A DNA stretch of 64,000 bases from Deinococcus koreensis (GCF_002901445.1 NZ_PPPD01000002.1:1-64000), one strand, 5' to 3'; positions 30,422-40,633 are shown, numbered from the stretch's first letter. The notes: a model not told the origin generated them from the letters alone. Program-made: numbers and translations.

Positions 30422-30477
30422 GCGGCAGATCCGCGCTCCCCGTTCCTGATGGCTGGCGCAGGCGGCTCAGCCGGGGG

Positions 30478-31299
30478 TCAGTTCAGCACCTTGCTCCCGC
30501 CCGCTTCGGCGCGGGTCAGCACGATCAGGGTGAACTCCGGATGCACGTGCAGGATCAGGTCGCGCTGCAGGTAGCGCAGGGTCACCGTCTGGAGGGCATC
30601 GTCCATGAACTGCTGGCCGATCACGCGGGCCGTGTTCACGAAGTAGACCGCGAAGGTCAGCAGCTTGGGGTCGAGGGGCTGGCCCACGTTGCCCAGCAGT
30701 CGGTGCTCGGCGTTGAGCAGGGCCAGCGCCTCGGCGTGGCCGCCGCTCTGGTAGTGGCTGATCAGCCGCCCGGCATCCTCCAGCGCCCGGCTGGCGGGGG
30801 TGCCCGGCTGGCCGCGCGGATCCGCTTCGGGCCGGGCAGGCTCCTGCGGGGCCAGGGCCACCGGTTCAGGCGCCGTGGGGGTGGGAACCTCCTCTGCCGG
30901 CGCACGGGCGGGCGCCGCAGCTTCCGCGCGGGCCGGCAGCAGGCCCTCGACCATCGGGATCAGCTCGTCGGGGCTGAAGGGCTTGCGCAGCACGGCGGTG
31001 GCGCCGGCGTCGCGCGCCTGCTGACGGATGTCGTCGTCGACGTTGCCGCTCATGAGGATCACCGGCACGCTCTGGAAGCGGGCCTGCTGGCGCAGCGTGG
31101 CGCACAGTTCCAGGCCGCTCATGCCGGGCATGATCACGTCCACCATCAGCAGGTCGAAGGACGTGGTCTGGTTCTGGAGCGTCTCCAGGGCCTCCTCGCC
31201 GCTCACGGCGCTGAGGCTGGACAGGGCGTGGCGCTTGAAGGTGATTTCGAGCGCCTTGCGGACGCTAATGCTGTCATCGACGATAAAGATCTGTGCCAT
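30478..31299 (-). CDS. Receiver-domain response regulator with unknown C-terminal domain
   Basis: A 273-residue protein at the 3' end of the chemosensory operon. The receiver domain (1-125) is intact: DD at 8-9, phospho-acceptor Asp54 in VDVIMPGMSG, and Lys in VLRKPFSP. A proline/alanine-rich linker follows (about 130-175), then a helical domain of about 100 residues, ALEDAGRLISHYQSGGHAEAL through FMDDALQTVTLRYLQ, that I do not recognise. The ATG at 31299 (AGGA site) was chosen over an earlier ATG inside the upstream gene. It has no DNA-binding domain, so its output is probably protein-protein. Confidence 0.8.
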   Translation of the reverse strand: MAQIFIVDDSISVRKALEITFKRHALSSLSAVSGEEALETLQNQTTSFDLLMVDVIMPGMSGLELCATLRQQARFQSVPVILMSGNVDDDIRQQARDAGATAVLRKPFSPDELIPMVEGLLPARAEAAAPARAPAEEVPTPTAPEPVALAPQEPARPEADPRGQPGTPASRALEDAGRLISHYQSGGHAEALALLNAEHRLLGNVGQPLDPKLLTFAVYFVNTARVIGQQFMDDALQTVTLRYLQRDLILHVHPEFTLIVLTRAEAGGSKVLN

Positions 31300-31306
31300 G
31301 GGGTTC

Positions 31307-32050
31307 CTAGGGATGCCGGACGCTGGATTCATCCAGATCGACGGCGAGTTCGATGAGAAGGCGGGCTGTGGACTGCGTGAAGTCGCTGGCGTGGTGAAGC
31401 TGCACCTCGGGGGCGCGGTAGAAGCTGAACTCGGTGGCCTGGTGCCGGTCGATGAAGCGCAGCAGCGAGAGGATGGCCTGTTTGCCCGCCAGCCCGCCGA
31501 ATTCGGCGTACACCACCCGGCCGGCGTTCATGGCCAGGTGCCCGGTGCGCTGCGAGCCGCCCTCGGGACGGGTGGTGACCAGCCAGTGGCCGCTGAATTC
31601 CAGCTCCGCCACCCAGCCCAGGAACTCCGGCAGGCCGAAGCTCCCGACCAGGCCGGCCAGTTCCGGCGCCAGGGCGCTGTTCATGGGCGGCGGATACTGC
31701 GCCGAGTCCAGCCCCAGGTGCTGGAAAGCGCGGGCCAGCACCTCCGGCCCGGCAGGCAGCGTCAGGAAGCGGTGGTCGTCGGCGGAGTCGGGCGGGCTGG
31801 GAATGAGGTAGACCGGCAGCCGGCTCGACGAATGATCACCGGCCACCACCGAGCAGAATTCGGCCCCCGTCATGTCCGGCATCTGGGCGTCGCAGATGAT
31901 GGCGTCCACCGGCGTGCGTTCGAGCTGGGTCAGCGCGTGCAGGGCGCCCTCCGCGTGGATGGCCTGCACGCCCGCCTGCGCCGCCAGGTGGCCGTACATG
32001 ACGGCGCGTTCGGGACTATTGAGCACCGTGAGCAGCGAGCGCGCGGTCAT
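31307..32050 (-). CDS. Degenerate receiver plus DUF4388 (PATAN) protein
   Basis: A 247-residue protein. Residues 1-110 look like a receiver domain with Asp54 in ICDAQMPDM, but the metal-binding acidic pair at the first strand is replaced (TVLNSPERA) and no conserved Lys is evident, so phosphorylation may not occur. Residues about 130-235 are a DUF4388/PATAN domain: LAGLVGSFGLPEFLGWVAELE, then a GHLAMNAGRVVYAEFGG strand pair and AILSLLRF. Such proteins in cyanobacteria and Myxococcus act as adaptors for motility control. It overlaps the cheA gene by four bases, so translation is coupled. Confidence 0.8.
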   Translation of the reverse strand: MTARSLLTVLNSPERAVMYGHLAAQAGVQAIHAEGALHALTQLERTPVDAIICDAQMPDMTGAEFCSVVAGDHSSSRLPVYLIPSPPDSADDHRFLTLPAGPEVLARAFQHLGLDSAQYPPPMNSALAPELAGLVGSFGLPEFLGWVAELEFSGHWLVTTRPEGGSQRTGHLAMNAGRVVYAEFGGLAGKQAILSLLRFIDRHQATEFSFYRAPEVQLHHASDFTQSTARLLIELAVDLDESSVRHP

Positions 32051-34938
32051 GGGCGGGTTCCGGACGCGGCGCCCACCGCCGGCGCCATGTCCGCTGCCTC
32101 AGTGGAGGCGGCGGCCACGATGCTGGCCATGCGGCGCAGCAGCAGCGCCTCGTTGATGGGCTTGGTGAAGTAGTCGGTGGCGCCCATGCTGAAGGCCAGC
32201 CGCTGGTGCTTCTCGCCCGCCCGGGTGGTCATGATGACCACCGGCAGCGCGGCGGTGGCCGGCCGGCCGCGCAGCGCCCCGAGCAGCTCGAAGCCGTTCA
32301 TGCGCGGCATCTCCAGGTCGCTGACCACGGCGTCGAAGCCCGCGTCCTGCTGCAGCCGCTCCAGGGCGTCCTGACCGTCGTTGGCGGTCTGCACGTCGAA
32401 GCCGGCGCGGGTGAGCATGTTGCCGACCACCCGGCGCACGCTGAGCGAATCGTCGACCAGCAGCAGCCGGCCACGGCGCGGCTCGGCGCCGAGCTGTCCC
32501 TCCGCGCGCAGCCAGGTTTCGGGGCGGCGCGCCAGCCGCAGCAGGCCCTGGGCCTCCAGCAGCGGCAAGACCTCACCGGACGGCGACAGCGCGGTGCCCG
32601 ACAGGAAGTCCAGCGCGCCCAGCAGCGTGTCCGGCGGGGTCACGGCGCTTTCCTGGATCGTGCCGAAAGAGTCCACCCGCGCGGCTACGTCGCCCGAGAG
32701 CGTGGAGAGCACGACCAGCGAGAAGGTGTCCCCCGGGGACTCCACGCCCCACAGCGCGCGCAGGTCGACCACCGGCACCCAGCGGCCTTCAAAGGGCGCC
32801 AGGGAGCCGTGCTCGCTGACCCGGGTCTCGGAGGCCGGCAGTTCACGCAGCGCCCGCACGCTGTTCACCGCGAAGGCCAGCTCGACCTCGCCGACCCTGA
32901 CCTGCAGGATGTCCATGATGCGGCGCGTGGTGGGCAGCCTGAGCGTGAAAGCGGTGCCCTCGTCAGGAACCGAGCTGATCAGCAGCTCGCCCCCGAGCTG
33001 GCGGGTGGTGGTGGCCACCACGTCCATGCCCACGCCACGCCCGGCGACGGTGCTGAGGCTCGCGGCCGTGGAGAGGCCCGGCAGCAGGATCAGGCGGGCG
33101 ACCTCGTCCCCACTCATCAGGCCCAGCTCCTGGGCCGAGCGCAGCCCGCGCGCCAGGGCCCGCTCGCGGATGGCCTCCAGATCCAGGCCCTGGCCGTCGT
33201 CCTGCACGGTGATCTCCAGAAAGCCGCCGCGCTGCGTGGCCCGCAGCTCGACCCGGCCGCGCGCCGCCTTGCCGGCCGCGGCGCGCTGGTCGGCGCTGCC
33301 CAGGCCGTGGTGCAGGGCGTTGGTGAGCAGGTGGAGCAGCGGTTCGCCCAGCCGCTGCAGGGTGGCGCTGTCGACCTTCAGGTCGTCGCCCACGGTCACG
33401 AACTCCAGGCGACCCTGGTGCTCGCGCGCCCAGCGCCTGAGCCGCGCCGTGACCTGGGAGAAGGGCAGGCGGCTGGTGCGGGTCACGTCCGCGCGCAGCC
33501 GGCGCAGCAGCTTGCCCATGGCGTCGTGTTCGTCCTGCAGCTCGCCCACGGCCGCGCTCAGGCGCCCGCGCACCTCGGCGAAGTCGGCGCTCAGCTCGGT
33601 CACCCCGCGCGCCAGGATGTTCAGGTCGCTGTAGGTATCGAGCTCCAGCTCGTTGAAACCCTCGGTGGGGTTGAGGCCGGCCAGCTCCGGGCGCGCCTCG
33701 CCCTCGGCGCCGCGCAGCATGTCGGGGTTCAGGTGCCGCTCCTCGAAGTCGCGCACCATGCGCTGGAAGCGCAGCTGGCTGTCCTGCATCCCGCGCTGCA
33801 GCTCGTCGAGCCGCGCCAGGGCCTGGCCCAGCCGGGCGCGTGAGGTCACCAGCTCGCTCATCTGATCCATCAGCCCCTCGATCTGGCGGGCTGGAACGCG
33901 CAGGGTGGCGTTCTGTGGAGCGGCCGCCGGGGCAGCGGACTCGGAGGCGCCGGCCTCAGGCGCGCTGGGTGCGGGTGAGCCGGGCTGCGGCGCCTCCCCG
34001 CTCGCCAGCGCGGCGAGCCGGGCGGCCTGGGCGCCTATGCGCTCACCCAGCGTGCCGGGGGCGCCGGCCGGGGCCTCGGCGGTCAGCAGCAGGGCGTCGG
34101 CCAGATCGGCCGCCTGCCGGAGTTCCTCGCGCAGCGGGGCGTCCAGGCGCGTCAGGCCGTCGCGGGCGGCGCCCAGCACGTCCTCCAGGCGGTGGGCGAA
34201 GTCGCCCAGGGGCGGCAGGCCCACCATGAACGAGGAGCCCTTGATGGTGTGCGCCGCGCGGAACATCACGTCCAGATCGGGCTGGGGTTCGTCGAGCTGG
34301 GTTCGCAGGTGGCCCAGGTGCTCGCGCACCTCCGGGGCGAAGTACTCCCAGACCTCGCCCTGCTCCTGCACGAAGGCGCGCAGGGTGCCCTCCAGGGTCG
34401 AGCCTCCCGTGCCGGGGTCGGCGGCCGCGTCCGACCTTTCGGCGGGCTCATCCAGCCCCGTCTCATCCAGCGCCGGGTCATCGTGCGGCCCCGAAGGCAG
34501 GGGGCGAGGCACGAAGGCCAGCGGCTGGGCCCGCAGCACCGTCTGGAGCTGCGTGGCGCCCCCGGCGCGGCTGAATTCCAGGCCCAGATCGCTCTCGCGC
34601 TCGCCCTGCGCCGCCCGGTTCAGGCCGCCCTCCAGCACCCTGACGGCGGTGTGCAGCAGCTCCAGGAAGGGGGCACGCAGCGCGCCGCCCAGCTCCGGTC
34701 GGGCGTCCAGCACCCTCTCCAGCAGCGCCGCCATGCGGGAGAGCTGCGGGAAGCCGTACAGGCCGGCACTGCCGCGCATCCGGTGGGCCAGCACGCCCAG
34801 GGAGGTAAGCCGGGCCTGGTCGCCGTCCTCCGGGGCCTGACCCTGCAGGCCCTCCACGCCTGCGCGCAGGGTCGCCAGATCGGTGCGGGCTTCGGTCAGG
34901 AAGCTGTCCAGGAGACCACTTCGTTCCACAGTGTTCAC
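32047..34938 (-). CDS. cheA: Hybrid CheA histidine kinase
   Basis: A 963-residue CheA. An N-terminal Hpt-like domain has His52 in AHRMRGSAG. A canonical Hpt has His230 in AAHTIKGSS. A low-complexity linker follows, then the dimerisation helices and an HATPase domain with LLTNALHHGL (N box), DDGQGLDLEAI (G1) and GRGVGMDVV (G2). Then come a CheW-like domain (RRIMDILQVRVGEVELAFAVNSV) and a C-terminal receiver (from about 822) with Asp874 in VSDLEMPRMNG. The build matches PilL/ChpA or FrzE-type hybrid kinases rather than flagellar CheA. The ATG at 34938 follows the upstream MCP gene almost directly. Confidence 0.92.
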   Translation of the reverse strand: MNTVERSGLLDSFLTEARTDLATLRAGVEGLQGQAPEDGDQARLTSLGVLAHRMRGSAGLYGFPQLSRMAALLERVLDARPELGGALRAPFLELLHTAVRVLEGGLNRAAQGERESDLGLEFSRAGGATQLQTVLRAQPLAFVPRPLPSGPHDDPALDETGLDEPAERSDAAADPGTGGSTLEGTLRAFVQEQGEVWEYFAPEVREHLGHLRTQLDEPQPDLDVMFRAAHTIKGSSFMVGLPPLGDFAHRLEDVLGAARDGLTRLDAPLREELRQAADLADALLLTAEAPAGAPGTLGERIGAQAARLAALASGEAPQPGSPAPSAPEAGASESAAPAAAPQNATLRVPARQIEGLMDQMSELVTSRARLGQALARLDELQRGMQDSQLRFQRMVRDFEERHLNPDMLRGAEGEARPELAGLNPTEGFNELELDTYSDLNILARGVTELSADFAEVRGRLSAAVGELQDEHDAMGKLLRRLRADVTRTSRLPFSQVTARLRRWAREHQGRLEFVTVGDDLKVDSATLQRLGEPLLHLLTNALHHGLGSADQRAAAGKAARGRVELRATQRGGFLEITVQDDGQGLDLEAIRERALARGLRSAQELGLMSGDEVARLILLPGLSTAASLSTVAGRGVGMDVVATTTRQLGGELLISSVPDEGTAFTLRLPTTRRIMDILQVRVGEVELAFAVNSVRALRELPASETRVSEHGSLAPFEGRWVPVVDLRALWGVESPGDTFSLVVLSTLSGDVAARVDSFGTIQESAVTPPDTLLGALDFLSGTALSPSGEVLPLLEAQGLLRLARRPETWLRAEGQLGAEPRRGRLLLVDDSLSVRRVVGNMLTRAGFDVQTANDGQDALERLQQDAGFDAVVSDLEMPRMNGFELLGALRGRPATAALPVVIMTTRAGEKHQRLAFSMGATDYFTKPINEALLLRRMASIVAAASTEAADMAPAVGAASGTRP

Positions 34939-34940
34939 CC

Positions 34941-37178
34941 TTACGCCGGCAGCCGGAAGCGCTCCAGGCTGCGTCCCAGGGTCTCGGCCAGCTGCTCGAG
35001 CGTTTCGGCGGTCTGGCGACCCTGCTGGGCGGAGTCCTGCGAGTCCTGCGCCACGGCCGCGATCTGCTGCACGGCCTGGTTCATCTGCTCCACGCCCTGC
35101 ACCTGACCGCGGGTCGACTCGGCCATCTCCTCGGCCAGCTGCGCCGACTGCTCGGCCAGGGCGCCGATCTCGCGCAGGCGTTCCCCGGCGCTGCCGGCCA
35201 CCTGATAGCCCTGTTCCACCTCGCGGGTGCCGTCCTCGACCGAGACCACCACGTCCTGAATTTCGGCCTGCACGGTCTTGATCAGCCCGGCGATGCGCGC
35301 GGTGGCCTGGGAGGAGGTGTCGGCCAGCTTGCGCACCTCGTCGGCGACGATGGAAAAGCGGCTGCCGGCCTCGCCCGCGCCGGCCGCCTCGATGGAGGCA
35401 TTCAGCGCCAGCAGGTTGGTCTGCCGGGCGATCTGCGAGATGGTGTCCACGATCTCCTGAATCTCCAGCGAGCGGTCACCCAGGGTCTTGATGCGCTTGG
35501 CGACCGCCTGCACCTCGCGGCGGATGTTCTGCATGCCGTCCAGCGTGCCGCTCACGGCCGCCTGACCCTGCTGCGAGGCGAGCAGCGCCGCCCGCGCGGT
35601 GTCGGCCGAGGACTGCGCGCTGAGCGCCATGGCCCGGATCGCGGCGGTGATCTCCTGCACGCGCTCCGAGACGCGCACAGCCTCGCTGGCGGTCAGCTGC
35701 GCGCCCTGCTCGATCTGGGCGGTGGTGCCCAGCATGGCTTTCGAGCCGCCCAGCACCGACTGCGAGGCCCCCTGCACCGAGCGCAGCACCACGCCCAGCT
35801 CCTCGGTCATCAGGTTGATGGAGTCCACCACGTTGCCCAGCACGTCCTCGGTGACCAGGCCGCGCCGCGTCAGGTCGCCCTCGGCGATGTCCATGGTCAC
35901 GTCGAGGAAGCGGCCGATGTTGGCCTGCAGGGCCTCGGCCTCCTGAGCGCGGGCCTGGCTGACCTCGTCGCCCGCGCGCAGCTGGGTTACGGCGTCGTTG
36001 AAGGCCCCGGCCACCACGCCCACCTCGTCGCGCGTGTCGACGGGCACGTGGACGCTCAGGTCGCCCCGGCCCAGTCGCTGGGCGCCGCGGGCCAGCTGCG
36101 TCAGCGGGCGGGAGATGGCGCGGCCGACCAGCACCAGCAGCAGGACGGCGCCCAGCGTGATCAGCCCCAGAACGCCCAGCTGGGTGTACATGGTGGTGCG
36201 CGTCTGGGCCAGCCGCTCGCCCAGCAGCCGGGTGACCTCGCCGCGCCCGACCTGAACGGCTGCGCCCACCTTGTCGCTGGCGGCTTCGAGCGCGTCGGGC
36301 TGCAGGCTGCGGTAGTCGCGCAGATCGCTGCCGGCGCCCAGGTTCACGAGCTGGCGGAGGCTCTCGAGATCCTTCACCGCGGCGCCCAGCGTGTTGGTCA
36401 GGCTCTCGTCGGCCTGCTGGGCCCGACTGGCGTAGCCCAGGGCGGCGTCGAGCGCCACACCGGTACGGATGGCCTCCTCCTGGAACTGGGGCACGATCAG
36501 CGACGCGATGGCCGGCTGGCCCTGCATGCGCTCCAGCGTCTCGGCGAGCAGGTACATGTTCGAGAGCCGCAGCTGCACCTCCGGAAGCTTCGAGAGCGTG
36601 CTCTGAATGGCGTAGTAGGTGGTTTCGCGGGGATCGAGCGCCAGGGCGGAGTCGGCCAGCAGGGTCTCCAGGCCGGGCAGCAGCGTTTCCTTGCCGAGCT
36701 GGGTCAGGTTGGTGACCGCGAGCATCCCGCCGGGGCCGACGTCACCCTTCTGGAGGGTGGCCCACTGGGCGCCGACCTGCTCGAACGTGGCGCGGGTCTC
36801 GTAGAGGCCCCGGTTGCCCGCCCCGCTGGTCAGGGCGTCCAGGGCGGCGCGCACCTTCTGCTCGGCGGTGCGGGCGCCCGCCGGGTCGCTCTCGGTCTTG
36901 AAGTTCAGGTACTCGCGCATTCCGCTCTGCAGCTGCTGGAAAGCGCCGAACTGGGAGGCGCCCGCGAGTTCCCGCTGGGTGAAGCTCAGGTTTTCCTGAT
37001 GCACGCTGACCGCCAGCACCATCACGGCGGCGATCGGCACGGCAAAGGCGAAGGCGCTCAGGGCCAGCTTCTGGCTCACGCTCAGCTGGGCGAGCAGGCC
37101 GGTGGCGGCGCGGCGTGCCCGGGTACGGGCGGCCGGGGTGCGCCGGGTGGGGGCGGGGGCAGACAGTCGGTTCAGCAT
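34941..37178 (-). CDS. Methyl-accepting chemotaxis protein (PilJ-like)
   Basis: A 745-residue chemoreceptor. TM1 is at residues about 37-59 and TM2 near residue 345 ([19 protein letters not shown]). The periplasmic segment between them, about 280 residues, is helical and lacks a known sensor fold. A HAMP domain follows ([20 protein letters not shown]), then a second HAMP-like part (DITRRGLV type) and the signalling tip [25 protein letters not shown], given here in parts: [18 protein letters not shown] and [10 protein letters not shown]. The ATG at 37178 has AAGGAG. No CheR-docking pentapeptide is present. The second receptor gene lies 63 bases upstream in the operon. Confidence 0.9.
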   Translation of the reverse strand: MLNRLSAPAPTRRTPAARTRARRAATGLLAQLSVSQKLALSAFAFAVPIAAVMVLAVSVHQENLSFTQRELAGASQFGAFQQLQSGMREYLNFKTESDPAGARTAEQKVRAALDALTSGAGNRGLYETRATFEQVGAQWATLQKGDVGPGGMLAVTNLTQLGKETLLPGLETLLADSALALDPRETTYYAIQSTLSKLPEVQLRLSNMYLLAETLERMQGQPAIASLIVPQFQEEAIRTGVALDAALGYASRAQQADESLTNTLGAAVKDLESLRQLVNLGAGSDLRDYRSLQPDALEAASDKVGAAVQVGRGEVTRLLGERLAQTRTTMYTQLGVLGLITLGAVLLLVLVGRAISRPLTQLARGAQRLGRGDLSVHVPVDTRDEVGVVAGAFNDAVTQLRAGDEVSQARAQEAEALQANIGRFLDVTMDIAEGDLTRRGLVTEDVLGNVVDSINLMTEELGVVLRSVQGASQSVLGGSKAMLGTTAQIEQGAQLTASEAVRVSERVQEITAAIRAMALSAQSSADTARAALLASQQGQAAVSGTLDGMQNIRREVQAVAKRIKTLGDRSLEIQEIVDTISQIARQTNLLALNASIEAAGAGEAGSRFSIVADEVRKLADTSSQATARIAGLIKTVQAEIQDVVVSVEDGTREVEQGYQVAGSAGERLREIGALAEQSAQLAEEMAESTRGQVQGVEQMNQAVQQIAAVAQDSQDSAQQGRQTAETLEQLAETLGRSLERFRLPA

Positions 37179-37241
37179 CGGAAGGCTCCTTGAGGTGGGC
37201 TCGGTGGGCCGGGACACAGGTGTGCCCGGCGGTGGGTGGGC

Positions 37242-39116
37242 TCAGGCCAGGCGGAAGTGGGCCAGGCGGCTGTCCAGGGTCTGCGCCAGCTGTTCGAGCT
37301 GCTGCGCGGCCTCGCGGGCGCGGGCGGCGGAGAGCTGGGAGGTGCTGGCCACCGCCGCGATGTCCTGCATCCCGCGCGACACCTCACCCACGCTGCTCAC
37401 CTGACGGTCGGTCGCGCCGGAGATGTTCTGCGCCAGCTGGGCCGTGATGCCCGCCAGGTCGCCGATCTCGCGCAGGCTGGCGCCCGCGGTGCCGGCGATC
37501 TCGTACCCCTGCTCGACCTGCGCGGCGTTCGCCCGGATGCCCTGGGCCACTTCGCGGATCTCGCCGCGCAGCGCCCCGACCAGCGCCGTGATGCGCGCGG
37601 TGGCGAGGGTCGACTCATCGGCCAGCGTGCGGACTTCGTCGGCCACGATGGCAAAGCGTGTGCCCGCCGGCCCCGCCCCCGCCGCCTCGATCGAGGCGTG
37701 CAGCGAGAGCAGGTTGACCTGCGAGGCGATATGCGAGACCGTCTCCACGATCTGCCCGATCTCCTCGGAGCGCACGGCCAGCGCCTGCATGCGCTGCTGG
37801 GCTTCCTGCGAGGACTCGCGGATGGAGTTCATGCCCTCCATGGTGGCGCTCACGGCCTGCTGCCCCTGGGTCGAGGCGGCCAGCGTGCGGCGCGAGGCCT
37901 CGGCCGAGGCGCGCGCGATCGCGGCCATCTGCCCGATCTCCTGGCTGATCGCGCGCGCCTGCTGCGCGATACGGGCCGTCTGCTCGGTGGTGGCCTGGGT
38001 GCCCTCCTCGATCTGCGCCGTCGTCTGGAGCATGGCCTGCGAGCCGCTGGTCACGGTGACCGAGGCGCCGCGCACCTGCCGCAGCGTCTGCGCCAGCTCC
38101 TCGGTCATCAGGTTGATGGAGTCCACCACGTTGCCCAGCACGTCCTCGGTGACCTCGCCGCGGCGCGTCAGGTCGCCCTCGGCGATGTCCATGGTCACGT
38201 CGAGGAAGGCGCTGACGTTGGCCTGCAGCGCCTCGCGGCTCTGGCGTTCCTGGTCGCGCTCGGCCTCGGTCTGCACCATGCCGCGCAAGCGCACGATGGC
38301 GGTGTTGAACGACCGCGCCAGCACGCCCAGTTCGTCGTTCGAGCGCCCGGTCGTCTGCACCGACAGATCCCCCTCACCGACGCGCCGGGCCACCTCCGCC
38401 AGGCGCCGCACCGGCTGCACGATGCTCTGGGCGAAGGCCGCCGCGATCAGCAGCGCCACGAGCCCGACCACACCCAGGATGATGGCCAGCGAGGTGCTGG
38501 CCTGGCGCGCCTGGGCGGCGATCAGGTCGAGATCCATGCCGATCCGCACGGTGCCGAGCTGGCCGGCGAGCACCGGCACCCGCTGGTCGCTCACGTGCCT
38601 CAGGGCGCCGCTCTCGGGGTCGCGGTAGCGGAGCTCGGCCGTGCCTGTGCTGCTGGGGGCCGTGCCCGTGCTGCCGGAAGCCGTACTGGCCGCCCCCGAC
38701 TGCAGTTCCTCCGGGATGAAGGGCGCGAAGGTGTGGGCGATGGTGCGCTGATCGGCGTCCTGAATGAGCACGTAGGCCACCCCCTGCACCTTGGCGTACT
38801 CGTCGATCAGGCTCTGGAGCTGGCTGAGATCCTGGGTGCTGACGTAGCCGGGCATGACGCTGGCCAGCGAGGAGGCGATGGCGCGGCCCTTGGTGCCGAA
38901 TTCCTCGCCCAGGGCGCCGCGCAGCCGGGCGCCCGAGAGCACGCTCGTGAGCGCCGTCAGGGTGATCAGCAGCAGCAGCAGGAACATCACGATCTTGGCC
39001 TGGAGCCCGAGGAAGCGGCCCCGGCGGTCGGCGTCGGGCCGGCTGGCCCCGGCGTCCGCGCTGCGGGGGGCCGGCTCCACGAGGGAGGTGGGAAGGCTGG
39101 GGGTGTGTTGCGTCAT
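37242..39116 (-). CDS. Methyl-accepting chemotaxis protein (second copy)
   Basis: A 624-residue chemoreceptor. TM1 is at residues about 40-60 (IVMFLLLLLITLTALTSVL), TM2 near 200-222, with a compact extracytoplasmic domain of about 135 residues (EEFGTKGRAIASSLASVM, then YVLIQDADQRTIAH), which looks like a small Cache/PAS-type sensor. HAMP and the signalling region follow, with [19 protein letters not shown] and VADEVRTLADES. Its cytoplasmic part is nearly collinear with the neighbouring MCP, including [27 protein letters not shown] sequence, so the pair arose by duplication with different sensor domains. The ATG at 39116 has GGAG six bases upstream; 39128 is an alternative. Confidence 0.9.
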   Translation of the reverse strand: MTQHTPSLPTSLVEPAPRSADAGASRPDADRRGRFLGLQAKIVMFLLLLLITLTALTSVLSGARLRGALGEEFGTKGRAIASSLASVMPGYVSTQDLSQLQSLIDEYAKVQGVAYVLIQDADQRTIAHTFAPFIPEELQSGAASTASGSTGTAPSSTGTAELRYRDPESGALRHVSDQRVPVLAGQLGTVRIGMDLDLIAAQARQASTSLAIILGVVGLVALLIAAAFAQSIVQPVRRLAEVARRVGEGDLSVQTTGRSNDELGVLARSFNTAIVRLRGMVQTEAERDQERQSREALQANVSAFLDVTMDIAEGDLTRRGEVTEDVLGNVVDSINLMTEELAQTLRQVRGASVTVTSGSQAMLQTTAQIEEGTQATTEQTARIAQQARAISQEIGQMAAIARASAEASRRTLAASTQGQQAVSATMEGMNSIRESSQEAQQRMQALAVRSEEIGQIVETVSHIASQVNLLSLHASIEAAGAGPAGTRFAIVADEVRTLADESTLATARITALVGALRGEIREVAQGIRANAAQVEQGYEIAGTAGASLREIGDLAGITAQLAQNISGATDRQVSSVGEVSRGMQDIAAVASTSQLSAARAREAAQQLEQLAQTLDSRLAHFRLA

Positions 39117-39206
39117 GAGCGGCTCCATACTGCGGGGAACGGTGTGGCCGGGGCGTGCGGTTCAGGGGACTGCGGGGCTGCGGGCTGCGGTGCCGGCGCG
39201 CGCAGA

Positions 39207-40487
39207 TCAGGGCCGGACAGCATCGTTCCAGTCCTGAATGGGCACCCAGCGGCCGCCCTTCACGGTCGTGAAATAGACCTTGTCGAGTCCCTGGTGGTGG
39301 CCGGGGGTGAAGCTGACCCGGGCGCCGGTGCCGAGGTCGAAGCTGCTCAGGCGTTCCAGCGAGGCGTAGAAGGCCGATCTCTCCAGCTTTCCGCCGGTGC
39401 CGCGCAGTCCCTGCACCAGCACCTTGGCGTTCAGGAAACCCTCCAGACCCACGAAGCTCAGGTCGCGGGGCGTGTAGGTCGCGTCGCGCAGGGCGGCGGG
39501 CACCTGTGGGCGCCACTTGGCCATCAGCGCGCGGTACTGGGCCACGGCCGGCAGGGCCACGTTGTCGTAGGTGGGCACCACCTGGGTGTTGAGCAGCGCC
39601 CGGGTGTAGTCTCGGCCCGCCGTTTTGCCGGCGTCCTGCAGCAGGGAGAGCAGGTTGTCCGAGCTCACGAACGAGAGGTTGGTGATCGGCACCGTGAAGC
39701 CGCCGTCGCGGGCCGAGCGCACGAAGGCGCCGATGCCGGCGTAGGCGCCGGTGCACAGCACGACCTCGACATCGGCGGCCTGCAGGTGCTTGACCGCGCT
39801 GCTCATGTCGTCGCCGAACTTGGCGCCGCGCCGGTAGGTCGCCTCGGCCTTGATGCGGCCACCCCGCGCGGCGAGGGCCCGGGCGACGGCGTCGGTGCCG
39901 CTGCGCCCGTAGGCGTCGATCTGGTAGAAGACGCCGAATTTGCGGATGCCCATCGCCCAGAGGCGGTCGACCATGGCCTCCATCTCCTGGCGGTAGGACG
40001 CGCGCACGTTGAACACGGACTTTCCGTACAGCAGGTCGCGCTGGATCTGGGCGCCGGTCAGGTTCCCCAGCAGCACCAGCCGGTCTTTCTCGTAGGATTT
40101 GAGCACCGGCAGGGCCGCCGTCAGGGTGGGGGTGCCGACATAGTTGAAGAGCGTGAAGACCTGCTCCTTGCGGATCAGCTGGATGGTGTTCTCGATGGTC
40201 TTCTCCGGCTGATAGGCGTCGTCCAGGGCGATCAGTTCGATCCGGCGCCCGCCCACCCCGCCCGTGGCGTTGACCTCGTCGATCAGCGCCCGGGCGCCGC
40301 GGTAGTACTCGGTGCCCAGCCCGGCCGACGCGCCGGTGAACGCGGCGCTCATGCCCACGCGGATGGGGCCGGGCCCGGCGGCCGGGGCGGCGGCCTGCAG
40401 GGCCGGCCATCCCAGCAGCGCCAGCGCCGCCAGACGCTGGACAGTGCGGCGCGTCGGCAGTGGGGGAGTGGGGGTCCAGTGTGTCAT
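39207..40487 (-). CDS. Liv-type periplasmic binding protein inside the chemosensory operon
   Basis: A 426-residue PBP type 1 binding protein with a signal peptide that carries a Tat-like TRRTVQRL motif before LAALALLGWPALQA. Core motifs: IRVGMSAAFTGASAGLG, then GARALIDEVNATGGVGGRRIELI, RKFGVFYQIDAYGRSG and VVLCTGAYAGIGAF. No transporter genes are adjacent; it sits between cheW and the two MCP genes, all on one strand. I infer that it captures a ligand and presents it to an MCP, as maltose- and AI-2-binding proteins do elsewhere. The ATG at 40487 follows AAGGAG; a longer frame to 40571 lacks support. Confidence 0.85.
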   Translation of the reverse strand: MTHWTPTPPLPTRRTVQRLAALALLGWPALQAAAPAAGPGPIRVGMSAAFTGASAGLGTEYYRGARALIDEVNATGGVGGRRIELIALDDAYQPEKTIENTIQLIRKEQVFTLFNYVGTPTLTAALPVLKSYEKDRLVLLGNLTGAQIQRDLLYGKSVFNVRASYRQEMEAMVDRLWAMGIRKFGVFYQIDAYGRSGTDAVARALAARGGRIKAEATYRRGAKFGDDMSSAVKHLQAADVEVVLCTGAYAGIGAFVRSARDGGFTVPITNLSFVSSDNLLSLLQDAGKTAGRDYTRALLNTQVVPTYDNVALPAVAQYRALMAKWRPQVPAALRDATYTPRDLSFVGLEGFLNAKVLVQGLRGTGGKLERSAFYASLERLSSFDLGTGARVSFTPGHHQGLDKVYFTTVKGGRWVPIQDWNDAVRP

Positions 40488-40633
40488 CGTGGTGGGTCTC
40501 CTTCGGGGAACGGGGTTCAGGGAGATGGCGGGGCCGGGAGGCGATGGAGGGGGAGCCAGGGCCCTGGGCACGGGCTTTGGATACTGGTTCAGGGCATGGG
40601 TACTGGACTGGTACTGGGCCGCCGCGGCGGGAG

